This document shows, piece after piece, positions 8,316 through 16,589 of a DNA stretch of 64,000 nucleotides. The position numbers and the translations under genes were made by a program. Where the stretch lies: NCBI RefSeq assembly GCF_017084525.1, contig NZ_CP070950.1, forward strand, positions 2,356,001-2,420,000, given 5' to 3'. The number at the start of each line of letters is the position of its first letter. The stretch's first letter is position 1. The stretch is from Conexibacter sp. SYSU D00693. GTDB lineage: Bacteria; Actinomycetota; Thermoleophilia; Solirubrobacterales; Solirubrobacteraceae. The notes beneath the pieces were generated by a model that was not told where the DNA came from, made no database searches, and was given only the letters and a program-made list of their open reading frames with translations.

Positions 8316-9749
8316 ATGACCGGTGACCGCCTCTCCGTCCTGGACAACTCCTTCCTGGAGCTCGAGCAGGGGCCGTCGCACATGCACGTCGGCGCGCTGC
8401 TGGTCTTCGACGGCCCGCCCCTGGACTGCGCCGACTTCCTCGAGCACACCCGCCGGCGCCTGCACCTCGTCCCGCGCTACCGCCAGAAGGTCCTCACGCC
8501 GCCGATGGACCTCGGGCGGCCGATGTGGGTGGACGACCCGTGCTTCAACCTCGACTACCACGTCCGCCACACCTCGCTGCCGCGGCCCGGCACGCAGGAG
8601 CAGCTGACCAAGCTCGTGGCGCGCGTGTTCTCCCAGCGCCTGGACCGCACCAAGCCGCTGTGGGAGATGTGGCTCGTCGACGGTCTCGAGGACGATCGCT
8701 TCGCGATCATCAGCAAGGCCCACCACGCCCTCATCGACGGGATGTCGGGCGTGGACCTCATCTCCGTGCTGTTCGACCTCACGCCGGACCCGCCCGAAGC
8801 GCAGCAGCCCGAGCCCTGGGAGCCCCAGCCGCTCCCGCCGACCACCCGCGTCGTCGCCGAAGGGGCGCGGGAGGTGGCGCTGGGGCCGGCGCGGCTGGCG
8901 CGCCGGGCCCTGCGGTCGGTGCGCGAGCCGGCCAGGGCGGTCGAGGGCGCGCTGGGCATCAGCCAGCTGCTGGGACCGCCGGTCGTCAGCCCCGCGCCGC
9001 GCAGCCCGATGAACACCTCGATCGGCCCGCACCGCCGGGTGCGCTGGGTGCCGGTCGAGCTCGACGCGGTCAAGCAGGTCAAGGACGAGCTGGGCGGGAC
9101 CGTCAACGACGTCGTCGTGACGGCGGTGGCCGGCGCGGTGCGCCGCTGGCTGCTGCACCGCGGCGCGCCGGCCGACCGCGAGCTGCGGGCCATGGTGCCC
9201 GTCTCCGTGCGCACGGAGGACCAGCGCCACACGCTGGGCAACCGCGTCGCCGCCATGCGCGCGCCGCTGCCGGTGCACGTCGAGCACCCCGTGGCACGGC
9301 TGGAGGCGGTGCGCTCCGCGATGACCGGGCTCAAGGAGTCCAAGCAGGCGGTGGGGGCCGAGGCCCTGACGGGGTTGCAGGACTTCGCGCCGCCGACCCT
9401 CCTGGCCCAGGCGGCGCGGATCAACTTCAGCACCCGCCTGTTCAACGTCATCGTGACGAACGTCCCGGGGCCGCAGTTCCCGCTCTACGTGCTGGGGCGC
9501 CGCATGGCCGAGATCGTGCCGTTCGCCTTCCTGCCCAAGGACCACGCCCTCGCGTTCGCGGTCATGAGCTACCACGGCGGCCTGCGCTTCGGGCTGCTCG
9601 GCGACTACGACGCCCTGGACGACCTCGACGTCGTGGCGGCCGCGCTGGAGGCGTCGCTGGCCGAGCTGATCGAGGCGGCAGGGGGCTCCCCGCCCCGCAG
9701 CGGACGCTTCGACCGTGCCGCCGCCGAGTCGCGGAGGGCCGTGCGATGA
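8316..9749 (+). CDS. WS/DGAT-type acyl-CoA:alcohol/diacylglycerol O-acyltransferase
   Basis: 477 aa, normal for the family. The N-terminal active-site motif HHALIDG (His136-His137-x3-Asp141) is intact, preceded by PLWEMWLVDGL (residue 114 on); the C-terminal WS/DGAT domain holds NFSTRLFNVIVTNVPGPQFPLY. These enzymes esterify acyl-CoA with fatty alcohols or diacylglycerol to make wax esters or storage lipid at the membrane. The ATG at 8316 is chosen over an upstream GTG frame because GGTGAGG lies 8 bases ahead. The stop overlaps the next gene's start (ATGA), implying translational coupling with the epimerase and probable co-transcription with the carboxyltransferase. Confidence 0.9.
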   Translation: MTGDRLSVLDNSFLELEQGPSHMHVGALLVFDGPPLDCADFLEHTRRRLHLVPRYRQKVLTPPMDLGRPMWVDDPCFNLDYHVRHTSLPRPGTQEQLTKLVARVFSQRLDRTKPLWEMWLVDGLEDDRFAIISKAHHALIDGMSGVDLISVLFDLTPDPPEAQQPEPWEPQPLPPTTRVVAEGAREVALGPARLARRALRSVREPARAVEGALGISQLLGPPVVSPAPRSPMNTSIGPHRRVRWVPVELDAVKQVKDELGGTVNDVVVTAVAGAVRRWLLHRGAPADRELRAMVPVSVRTEDQRHTLGNRVAAMRAPLPVHVEHPVARLEAVRSAMTGLKESKQAVGAEALTGLQDFAPPTLLAQAARINFSTRLFNVIVTNVPGPQFPLYVLGRRMAEIVPFAFLPKDHALAFAVMSYHGGLRFGLLGDYDALDDLDVVAAALEASLAELIEAAGGSPPRSGRFDRAAAESRRAVR

Positions 9750-10807
9750 GCCCGCAGACGCAGGCCGGCCAGCGGTTCACGCGCGAGGCCGCCCGCGACA
9801 CCCTGACCGTCGCCGTCACCGGGCCCACCGGCGACGTCGGCCGCTCGCTGCTGGCCGCGCTGGAACGCACGCCCGAGGTGGGGCGGGTGATCGGCATGGC
9901 GCGCCGCCCGTTCGACCCCGCGGCCCACGGCTGGACGAAGACCGAGTACCGCCAGGGCGACGTCCTCGACGCCGCGTCGGTGCGCGAGCTCGTCCGCGAC
10001 GCCGACGTCGTCGTCCACCTGGCGTTCCTGATCTTCGGCGACCGCGAGGAGACGCGGCAGGTGAACCTCCGCGGCACGCGCATCGTCTTCGAGGAGGCGG
10101 TGGCCGCGGGTGTGCGGCGGCTGGTCTACACCTCGTCCGTCGCCGCCTACGGCTTTCGCAAGGGACGCTCGCCGCGGCTGACCGAGGACCTGCACCCGGA
10201 GGGCACGGGCGACTTCTACTACTCGGCGCAGAAGGCCGAGCTCGAGGCGCTCATCGAGGACGTGGTGGGCGCCAGCGACACCGAGGCCTACGTCTTCCGC
10301 CCGTGCATCGTGGCCGGCTGCGACGCGCTCCTGCTCCTCGACGAGGTGGTCCGCCAGTTCCAGGTCGGCGGCCGCCTCGACGCCACGCGTGCGCTCCTGC
10401 GGCGTGTGCCGGTGCTGCGTCCGGCGATCCCCGACAACGGCGTGCCCTTCCAGCTGGTGCACCACGACGACGTGGCCGGCGCCCTGGCGGCGGCGATCGC
10501 CGGGCGCGGCGAGCCGGGCGTCTACAACCTCGCCGCCCAGGGCGAGCTCACGATGCGCGACGTCGCGCGGGAGCTGGGCTGGTGGGCGGTGCCCGTGCCC
10601 GACCTCGCGGTCGACGCGGCCTCGCAGGTCATCCGGCGGCTGCGCTTCCTGCCGACGGGCCTGGCCTGGGTCCACGCGCTGCGCGTGCCGTCGATCATGG
10701 AGACGGCCAAGGCCCGGCAGCAGCTCGGGTGGACGCCGCGCCACGACGCCCACGAGACGCTGCGCCAGACCGTCGCCTGCGCGCGCGAGCAGGGCGTCGT
10801 GGACTGA
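9746..10807 (+). CDS. NAD-dependent epimerase/dehydratase family protein
   Basis: 353 aa, an extended short-chain dehydrogenase. The nucleotide-binding motif TGPTGDVG lies at residues 25-32, the catalytic YxxxK at Tyr159-Lys163 (YYSAQK) and the preceding serine in VYTSSVAAYG. The substrate region is large enough for a sugar nucleotide, 3-hydroxysteroid or acyl-derived substrate. Overlap with the acyltransferase gene by 4 bp (ATGA) indicates a linked lipid function, so reduction or oxidation of a lipid or alcohol precursor is as likely as sugar epimerisation. No signal peptide. The exact reaction is not readable. Confidence 0.8.
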   Translation: MSPQTQAGQRFTREAARDTLTVAVTGPTGDVGRSLLAALERTPEVGRVIGMARRPFDPAAHGWTKTEYRQGDVLDAASVRELVRDADVVVHLAFLIFGDREETRQVNLRGTRIVFEEAVAAGVRRLVYTSSVAAYGFRKGRSPRLTEDLHPEGTGDFYYSAQKAELEALIEDVVGASDTEAYVFRPCIVAGCDALLLLDEVVRQFQVGGRLDATRALLRRVPVLRPAIPDNGVPFQLVHHDDVAGALAAAIAGRGEPGVYNLAAQGELTMRDVARELGWWAVPVPDLAVDAASQVIRRLRFLPTGLAWVHALRVPSIMETAKARQQLGWTPRHDAHETLRQTVACAREQGVVD

Positions 10808-10849
10808 AGGCGGCGGCACGCGGCGGCCGCGGCGGGCAGGATGGCGCCG

Positions 10850-12388
10850 ATGGCCGCGCCCGACCCGCCTGACGACCTCGCCGAACTGCTGCGCCGCCGG
10901 GCGCTGACCGAGGACGCGGCGCGCCCCGAGGCGGTGGCCAGGCGCCACGCCGCCGGCGGGCGCACCGCACGCGAGAACGTCGAGGACCTGGTCGACGCCG
11001 GGACGTGGGTGGAGTACGGGCGCTTCGCGGTCGCCGCGCAGCGCCGGCGCCGCCCCGTCGAGGAGCTCGTCGAGCGCACGCCGGCCGACGGGATGCTCGC
11101 CGGCACCGCCCAGGTCGACGGCCACCCGACGGCGGTGCTCGCCTACGACTACACCGTCCTGGCCGGCACCCAGGGCGCGCTCGGCCACCTCAAGAAGGAC
11201 CGGCTGTTCGAGCTCATCGACCGGATGCGCCTGCCGGTCGTGTTCTTCGCCGAGGGCGGCGGCGGGCGGCCGGGCGACACGGACTTCCCGGTCGTCTCGT
11301 CGCTGCACGTCCGCGCCTTCGCGCTGTGGGCGTCGCTGTCGGGCAAGGTCCCGCGCGTCGCGATCGTCAAGGGCCGCTGCTTCGCGGGCAACGCGGTGAT
11401 CGCCGGCTGCGCGGACCTCATCGTCGCCACCGAGGACGCGTCGATCGGCATGGGCGGCCCGGCGATGATCGCCGGCGGCGGCCTGGGCGACGTCCACCCC
11501 GACGAGGTCGGGCCGATCGCCATGCAGGAGCCCAACGGGGTCGTCGACGTCGTCGTGGCCGACGAGGCCGAGGCGGTCGCCCTGGCCAGGCAGTTGCTCA
11601 CCTACTTCCGCGGTCCGGCCGAGGCGTGGACGGCGCCCGACCAGGAGGCGCTGCGCCGCGCGCTGCCGCAGAGCGCCCGGCGCGCCTACGACGTCGTGCC
11701 GGTCATCCGCGGCCTGGCCGACGAGGACTCGGTGCTGGTGCTGCGCCCGCGCTTCGCGCCCGAGCTCGTGACGGCGTTCGCGCGCCTCGAGGGCCGGCCG
11801 GTCGGCGTCATCGCCAACAACACGCTGCACCTCGCGGGCACGCTCACCGCCGACGCCTCCGACAAGGCCGCGCGCTTCCTCCAGCTCTGTGACGCGTTCG
11901 GCATCCCGGTGCTCTCGCTGGTGGACACGCCCGGCTTCATGGTCGGCCCGAAGCACGAGGCGACGGCGCTCGTCCGCCATGCCTCGCGGCTGCTCGTCGC
12001 GGCCGCCGCGCTGACCGTCCCGCTGGTCGCCGTGGTGCTGCGCCGCGGCTACGGCCTGGGCGCGCAGGCGATGACCGGCGGCAGCCTCCACGAGCCACTG
12101 CTCACCGTCGCCTGGCCGGGCGCGCACCTGGGGCCGATGGGCCTGGAGGGCGCGGTGCGCCTGGCGCTGCGCAAGGAGCTCGAGGCCATCGAGGACGAGG
12201 CCGAGCGCGAGCAGCGCGTGCGCGACGTGACGGCCGCCGCGCAGGAGAACGCGAAGGCGATCAACGCCGCGCAGCTCTTCGAGCTCGACGACGTGATCGA
12301 CCCGGCCGAGACGCGCGGGGTCATCGCGGCGACGCTGGCGGCCGCGGGGGCGCCGCGGCCCAGCGGCCGCGTCGTCGACACCTGGTGA
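10850..12388 (+). CDS. Acyl-CoA carboxylase carboxyltransferase subunit
   Basis: 512 aa from the ATG at 10850. It is a crotonase-fold carboxyltransferase of the propionyl/methylcrotonyl/acetyl-CoA carboxylase beta type: GRTARENVEDLVDAGTWVEY at the N-terminus, GRCFAGNAVIAGCADLIVATE in the N half, and LVDTPGFMVGPKHE with GYGLGAQAMTGG in the C half. It transfers carboxyl from biotin to an acyl-CoA, and needs a biotin carboxylase/carrier subunit that is not in this window. An in-frame ATG at 10841 is possible; 10850 is preferred because CAGGAT at 10837-10842 could serve as a -10 box. Its place behind the acyltransferase and epimerase genes suggests supply of a malonyl-type extender or odd-chain catabolism. 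Confidence 0.88.
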   Translation: MAAPDPPDDLAELLRRRALTEDAARPEAVARRHAAGGRTARENVEDLVDAGTWVEYGRFAVAAQRRRRPVEELVERTPADGMLAGTAQVDGHPTAVLAYDYTVLAGTQGALGHLKKDRLFELIDRMRLPVVFFAEGGGGRPGDTDFPVVSSLHVRAFALWASLSGKVPRVAIVKGRCFAGNAVIAGCADLIVATEDASIGMGGPAMIAGGGLGDVHPDEVGPIAMQEPNGVVDVVVADEAEAVALARQLLTYFRGPAEAWTAPDQEALRRALPQSARRAYDVVPVIRGLADEDSVLVLRPRFAPELVTAFARLEGRPVGVIANNTLHLAGTLTADASDKAARFLQLCDAFGIPVLSLVDTPGFMVGPKHEATALVRHASRLLVAAAALTVPLVAVVLRRGYGLGAQAMTGGSLHEPLLTVAWPGAHLGPMGLEGAVRLALRKELEAIEDEAEREQRVRDVTAAAQENAKAINAAQLFELDDVIDPAETRGVIAATLAAAGAPRPSGRVVDTW

Positions 12389-13708
12389 TCAGGCGGGGAC
12401 GAAGCGCACCCGCATGGCCTCGATCCCCCGCAGCGAGGGGTTGAGCCGCCAGCGCGGCTCGTCGAGGAGCTCGACGCGGGCGACGCGCTCGACCAGGGTC
12501 TCGAGGACGATCCGCGTCTCGAGGCGCGCGAGGTGGGAGCCCAGGCAGAAGTGGATGCCGCTGCCGAAGGCGAGGTGCTCCTTGACCTCGCGCTCGAGGA
12601 CGAAGCGCTCGGGCTCCTCGAACGTCGACGGGTCGCGGTTGGCGGCGCCGAAGCTCAGCATCACGCGGGCGCCCGCCGGGATCGTCACGCCACCGGTCTC
12701 GTAGTCGGCGTTGGCGGTGCGGAAGAAGCCGGGGATGGGCGTCGACCAGCGCAGGCCCTCCTCGATCGCCTTGGGGATGAGCGCGTCGGGGTCGGACCTG
12801 AGGCGCCCGTAGGCGTCGGGGTCGCGGGCGAAGGCGAGCAGCAGGCCCATGAGGAGGGACGTCGTCGTCTCGTTGCCGCCGACGAGCAGCAGGAGCGTGA
12901 ACCAGAGCAGCTCGTCGGTGGTCAGCCGGCCCTGGTCGTCGTCGAAGGCCACGAGGCGGCTGAGCGCGTCGTCGCCGGGCTGCGCGCGGCGACGTTCGAT
13001 CTCGCGCTCGAAGTGCTCGAACATCTCCGAGCCGTCCTTGACGACGCTGAGCACGTCGCGCAGGCCGGCCGGACCCGGGGTGAGCGAGAAGCCGGTGACC
13101 GCGGCGTCGGACCAGCGGTGCAGGGACGCCCGGTCGGCGTCGGGCACGCCGAGGATCGCGGCGATGACGTCGAGCGGGATCGGCGCCGCGAGCGCCCGGT
13201 AGGCGTCGGCCCCCGCGGCGCCGCCGTCGAGGACGCGCTGGACCGCGGCGGTCGCGAGCTCCTCGATGCGCGGGCGCAGCAGGTCCATCCTGGCCTTGGT
13301 GAAGTCGCTGGCGAGGATGCGACGCAGGCGCGAGTGGTCTGGCCGGTCCATCGCGACGAGCATCGGGACGGGCGCGCGGACGCACATGATCCCGTGGCCG
13401 CTCGAGAGCACGTCGTGGGCGCGGGCGCCGGCGCGGACCTCGTCGAAGCCGTTGACGACGAAGAGGTCGCGCGGCGGGCAGTAGTGCACGGGCGCGCGGC
13501 GGTGCAGCTCGCGGAACCAGGGCTCGGGGTCGGCGAGCACCGCTCCGGCGAGCGGGTCGGCGTGGGTCAGCGGCGCGCCGGCGCCGGGGCCCTGGCCGCG
13601 CAGGCGCGCGACCCGGGTGCGCGCGGCGGCACGGGTGTCGAGCGCGATGCCCTCGGCGAACGCGCGGGTGACCGTGGCGACGTGCCGGCTGCGGTCCATG
13701 ACGGCCAT
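12389..13708 (-). CDS. Cytochrome P450 (first of three)
   Basis: 439 aa, soluble. All core P450 signatures are present: I-helix GGNETTT (residues 277-283, an AGxET variant), the K-helix E317xxR320 in EEGLRW, and the heme loop FGSGIHFCLGSHLARLE with Cys388 as the iron ligand. Bacterial class I P450s of this type hydroxylate steroids, terpenes or other lipids using ferredoxin. Its stop lies directly against that of the carboxyltransferase gene (TGATCA). The start at 13708 is chosen because a TACGGT box ends 6 bases upstream. The divergent AraC-type gene is its likely regulator. A ferredoxin and reductase are encoded at 29.3-31.0 kb. Confidence 0.92.
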   Translation of the reverse strand: MAVMDRSRHVATVTRAFAEGIALDTRAAARTRVARLRGQGPGAGAPLTHADPLAGAVLADPEPWFRELHRRAPVHYCPPRDLFVVNGFDEVRAGARAHDVLSSGHGIMCVRAPVPMLVAMDRPDHSRLRRILASDFTKARMDLLRPRIEELATAAVQRVLDGGAAGADAYRALAAPIPLDVIAAILGVPDADRASLHRWSDAAVTGFSLTPGPAGLRDVLSVVKDGSEMFEHFEREIERRRAQPGDDALSRLVAFDDDQGRLTTDELLWFTLLLLVGGNETTTSLLMGLLLAFARDPDAYGRLRSDPDALIPKAIEEGLRWSTPIPGFFRTANADYETGGVTIPAGARVMLSFGAANRDPSTFEEPERFVLEREVKEHLAFGSGIHFCLGSHLARLETRIVLETLVERVARVELLDEPRWRLNPSLRGIEAMRVRFVPA

Positions 13709-13714
13709 GGGGCG

Positions 13715-13720
13715 ACCGTA
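13715..13720 (-). promoter_or_regulatory. -10 box of P450 gene (TACGGT)
   Basis: Minus-strand TACGGT is separated by 6 bases from the ATG ending at 13708, predicting a leaderless mRNA. Confidence 0.5.
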
Positions 13721-13764
13721 GGCGGCGGCGGGGTGCCACAGCCAGGGCCGAGACGGCCGACTTC

Positions 13765-13796
13765 TTGACCGATGTGGCCACGAGCGTGGTAGGTGT
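13765..13796 (+). promoter_or_regulatory. Promoter of AraC-type gene (TTGACC ... TAGGTGT)
   Basis: TTGACC (13765-13770) and TAGGTGT (13790-13796) are 19 bases apart, and the GTG start at 13803 follows 6 bases later. Between the two boxes lies the inverted repeat CCACGAGCGTGG (13778-13789), a possible site for self-regulation or for control of the divergent P450. Confidence 0.45.
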
Positions 13797-13802
13797 CCCG
13801 GC

Positions 13803-14819
13803 GTGGTGGCCCTGTCCGAGACCGCACCGCGCAGCCCGGCCGGGACCCGGCTGCTCGTGGCGCTCGCGGGCGAGCACGGCGTCGACGCGGCGGTCGTCCT
13901 CGCGGGGACCGGGCTCGACGCGGCCGTCCTCGCCGAGCCGGACGCGGTCCTCGACCACCGCCAGGAGCTGCGCGCGCTGGCCAATGCCGTCCGCGCGCTG
14001 GGGGACCCGCCGGGCCTGGGCGCGCAGCTCGGCCGGCGCTTCTCGCTGGCCAACCACGGCGACCTCGGCTTCGCGGTGATGACGCAGGCGACGGCCCGCG
14101 AGGGGCTGGCGGTCGCGGTGCGCTTCTTCGGGCTGAGCGACGCGCTGGTGGGGATGCGCCCACGAGCAGAGGACGACGGCGACGCGGTGCTCGAGCTCGA
14201 CGCGTCCGGGGTGCCGCCCGAGCTGCGGGCCTTCGTCGTCGAGCGCGACGTCGGGGTCATGACGGCCGTGGTCGACCAGGCGCTGCCGGGCGCGGCGCTC
14301 GAGGTGACGCTGACGCTCGACCGCGCGCGGGTCGCGGCGGTTCGCCGGTGCGCCCCGGGGCACGTCGTGGCGGCCGGCCCCGTCGACGCCGTCCGCGTCC
14401 CGGCCGCGGCGCTGGAGCGGCCGATGCCCAACGCCGACGTCAGCGCCGCCCGGCGCTTCGTCGAGCGCTTGGAGGAGCAGGTCCGCCGGGTCGCCGCGGG
14501 CGGCGCGCTGGCGCCACGGGTGCAGCGGGCGCTGGTCGCCGCGCTGCCGGTCCGGCGCACCGCGCCGCAGGTCGCCGCCGAGCTCCACGTCGCCCCCCGC
14601 ACCCTGCGCCGCCGCCTCCAGGCCGAGGGCACGAGCTTCCAGGCGCTGGCCGACGCCGTCCTCGCCGACCACGCCCAGGCGCTCCTGCGCGAAGGCCTCC
14701 CCGTCGCGCTGGTCGCCGAGCGCCTCGGCTACGCCGAGACCGCCGCCTTCACCCGCGCCTTCCGCCGCTGGACCGGCTCCAGCCCCCGCGCCTGGGCCCG
14801 CCACACCGCAGGTGTCTGA
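13803..14819 (+). CDS. AraC-family transcriptional regulator
   Basis: 338 aa. The N-terminal ~200 residues match the arabinose-binding-like domain found in OruR/ArgR-type AraC proteins (GRRFSLANHGDLGFAVMTQA; VRFFGLSDALVG). The C-terminal ~85 residues are the double helix-turn-helix, with the first HTH at APQVAAELHVAPRTLRRRLQ and the second at ALVAERLGYAETAAFTRAFR, ending in SSPRAWAR. Regulators of this branch usually activate an adjacent operon in response to a small hydrophobic or amino-acid-derived ligand; here that is most likely the divergent P450. The second codon at 13806 is also GTG and could be the start. The TGA stop lies inside a palindromic element (14812-14848). Confidence 0.88.
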   Translation: MVALSETAPRSPAGTRLLVALAGEHGVDAAVVLAGTGLDAAVLAEPDAVLDHRQELRALANAVRALGDPPGLGAQLGRRFSLANHGDLGFAVMTQATAREGLAVAVRFFGLSDALVGMRPRAEDDGDAVLELDASGVPPELRAFVVERDVGVMTAVVDQALPGAALEVTLTLDRARVAAVRRCAPGHVVAAGPVDAVRVPAAALERPMPNADVSAARRFVERLEEQVRRVAAGGALAPRVQRALVAALPVRRTAPQVAAELHVAPRTLRRRLQAEGTSFQALADAVLADHAQALLREGLPVALVAERLGYAETAAFTRAFRRWTGSSPRAWARHTAGV

Positions 14820-14848
14820 CACCCGCCGGGGCGACAGGTGTCAGACGC
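14812..14848 (+). repeat. Stem-loop with GGTGTCTGACACC and GGTGTCAGAC units
   Basis: The left part GGTGTCTGACACC (14811-14823) is itself palindromic and pairs with GGTGTCAGAC (14837-14846), giving 10 perfect pairs around a 13-base loop. The AraC stop TGA (14817-14819) is inside the left arm. It probably acts as a terminator and looks like a REP-type unit; no T-run follows. Confidence 0.6.
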
Positions 14849-14857
14849 TCGTCGCTC

Positions 14858-14863
14858 TACGGT
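14858..14863 (+). promoter_or_regulatory. -10 box of 195-aa hypothetical gene (TACGGT)
   Basis: TACGGT followed by 6 bases and the GTG at 14870 fits the leaderless pattern seen across this window and fixes the start of the next gene. Confidence 0.5.
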
Positions 14864-14869
14864 GCGCTG

Positions 14870-15457
14870 GTGGCGCCGTTGGCGGTCACCTTCACCAAGC
14901 CCGTCGAGGGCCGCTTCTACCGGTCGACCATCCGGCGTGCCGACGGGTGCCTGGTCGCGTTCGACGGTGGCGGGTGGAACACGGTGGGCGGCCCGGCGCG
15001 CGAGCTGCCCCACGACCTGGCCCACTTCGTGGTCGAGGACGGGCTCGGGCTGACCAGCGGCGTGTGGGGCGTGCTCGCCGCGGGCGGGCTCTTCGGCCAC
15101 GCACAGGTCGTCGAGGGCCGCCAGGCGCCGCACGCGGCCACGCGCGGGAAGGCAATCGCCGACGCCGCGGCCGACGAGGTCATGCACGCCGAGCTGCTCG
15201 TCCGCGCGACCGCGGATCTCGCGCTCGCCGGCGCCCACGAGGACCGCGGCGCCTTGCGCGCCGCGCTGCGCGAGACGTGGTGGGAGGGCCACGATGCTGA
15301 CGCCGTCGCACGGACCTGCGTCGCGCTGCGCGACGCGAGCGGTGCGTGGGCCGCCCTCGAGCGGGGCGCGTCGCTCGAGCTCCTGTGGACGCTCGGCCCG
15401 GCCGCTACGCCGGCGCCGCGACGCCGAGGGCGTCGAGCAGCCCGCGGGCGTCCTTGA
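14870..15457 (+). CDS. Hypothetical protein with HDLAH motif
   Basis: 195 aa, no signal peptide, family not recognised. The protein starts VAPLAVTFTKPVEGRFYRST, continues with a beta-rich segment, then LPHDLAHFVVEDGLGL (residues ~45-60) and a mostly helical second half with many Ala, Glu and His residues. The HxxxH pair in HDLAH followed by E could bind a metal, but that is speculation. The last ~20 residues are Arg/Ala/Pro-rich and are encoded over the 3' end of the convergent gene (53-bp overlap), so the original stop may have been lost and the tail may be non-functional. The GTG at 14870 is chosen from the -10 box upstream; a longer frame would run through the AraC gene. Confidence 0.6.
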   Translation: MAPLAVTFTKPVEGRFYRSTIRRADGCLVAFDGGGWNTVGGPARELPHDLAHFVVEDGLGLTSGVWGVLAAGGLFGHAQVVEGRQAPHAATRGKAIADAAADEVMHAELLVRATADLALAGAHEDRGALRAALRETWWEGHDADAVARTCVALRDASGAWAALERGASLELLWTLGPAATPAPRRRGRRAARGRP

Positions 15458-15860
15458 CCTTCGCGCGGGGCACGTCGAACGACCACGTCTCGTCGCCGGC
15501 GAAGGCGATCGTCAGCGGGCTCGTGAGCTTGCCCTTCCCGATCTCCGCCCCCTGCACCGCGTCGCGCCCCGCCCGGGCCAGGACCTCGACCGCCTTCTGG
15601 CCGACGAGTCCCTGCTTGACCTTGGCGAGCACGAGCTCGTCGTCGGTGACCGCCAGGTAGCCGTAGGACCAGCCGCCGGTCGGCAGCGGCGACGCGCCCT
15701 TGCCCCGGCCCTCGAGCACCATCTCGGTCGAGACCTTCCCCAGCGACCCGCCGACCTGCGACGCGATCGCGCCGCCCAGCTTGGCCGCCGTCCCCTGCCG
15801 GGGCGCCACCAGGACGCCGGCGACGACCGCCGCGCCCACCACCTCCTCTGCCTGCTTCAT
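15405..15860 (-). CDS. Hypothetical protein, possible PH-like fold
   Basis: 151 aa from the ATG at 15860. The N-terminal 35 residues are Ala/Val/Gly-rich (EEVVGAAVVAGVLVAP), then a stretch of alternating beta segments: YGYLAVTDDELVLAKV, EIGKGKLTSPLTIAFAGDETWSFDVP and a closing helix VKDARGLLDALGV. The beta-strand order with a C-terminal helix resembles small bacterial PH-like domains that read out surface or lipid signals, but this is a fold guess. An in-frame start at 15929 would add 23 basic residues. The gene converges on the previous one with a 53-bp overlap, and is divergent from a secreted-protein gene. Confidence 0.55.
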   Translation of the reverse strand: MKQAEEVVGAAVVAGVLVAPRQGTAAKLGGAIASQVGGSLGKVSTEMVLEGRGKGASPLPTGGWSYGYLAVTDDELVLAKVKQGLVGQKAVEVLARAGRDAVQGAEIGKGKLTSPLTIAFAGDETWSFDVPRAKVKDARGLLDALGVAAPA

Positions 15861-15946
15861 GGCGCGCTTCTTCGCAGACCGCAGGCGCGCCCGGCAAGCG
15901 CCAGGCGATGACCGGCGCTCAGCGGACATGGCGCATCATCGGCGTC

Positions 15947-16579
15947 ATGGAGATGAGACTGCGCGCCGCCCTGCCCGTCATCGCGATCCTCGCCGCGCCG
16001 GGCCCGGCGGGGGCCACCCCAGCGCCGAACGTCGGCACGCTGCGCGCGAGCGCGGACCTCGGTCCGAGCGGCCGACAGACCACGTCCATCACGTTGACGC
16101 GGCTCCTCAGGCGCGACTTCCAGGTCCTGCGTCGCACGGCGTCGTCGGTCACCCTCGGCTACCCGGCCACCGAGACGGTGCGCCGCAACGGGATCAGCCG
16201 TCGTGTTCGGGCACGACCGTGCGCACGGGCGACGATCCGCCTGGCGCTCGTGGCGGGCAACGACGCCGTCGCGTTCGTCCGCCAGGCGCTTCCGACGGCG
16301 CGCGACGAGGGCACCGTCACCAGCGCGACCAGCTCGAAGCCCCTCGGTCAGGGGCCGACCGCCGTCGGCGCGTGGCGTCTGTCCTCCGCCATCGAGGACA
16401 GCTCGCGCCTCGTCGAGGCGGGTGTGGCCGCCCGGCCGCTGCGACCCGGCGGCCTCAGGGTGCTCAGCTTCTCGGCGCGCATGGTGCGCGTCGGTGGCGT
16501 CTGCGGCGGCACGAACACCTTCACCGTCGGCCCCGGGCTCGTGGACACCCTGCTCGCCGACATGCTCGTCGGAACGTGA
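15947..16579 (+). CDS. Secreted hypothetical protein
   Basis: 210 aa from the ATG at 15947; a second ATG follows at 15953. The start MEMRLRAALPVIAILAAPGP and following A-G-A-T form an export signal with cleavage near residue 24. The mature part has few cysteines (CARATIRLALV about residue 84; GGVCGGTNTF near the end) that could form one disulfide. It is rich in Ser/Thr/Arg and reads as a compact beta protein; no family recognised. The TetR gene that follows is convergent, with an 11-bp gap. Weak -10 candidate CATCAT at 15934-15939. Confidence 0.6.
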   Translation: MEMRLRAALPVIAILAAPGPAGATPAPNVGTLRASADLGPSGRQTTSITLTRLLRRDFQVLRRTASSVTLGYPATETVRRNGISRRVRARPCARATIRLALVAGNDAVAFVRQALPTARDEGTVTSATSSKPLGQGPTAVGAWRLSSAIEDSSRLVEAGVAARPLRPGGLRVLSFSARMVRVGGVCGGTNTFTVGPGLVDTLLADMLVGT

Positions 16580-16589
16580 TGACCCGCGC

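Noticed and set aside
14811-14848. CRISPR-like repeats
   Set aside because: Only two related units, separated by 13 bases and in a stem-loop arrangement; no spacer array or cas genes.
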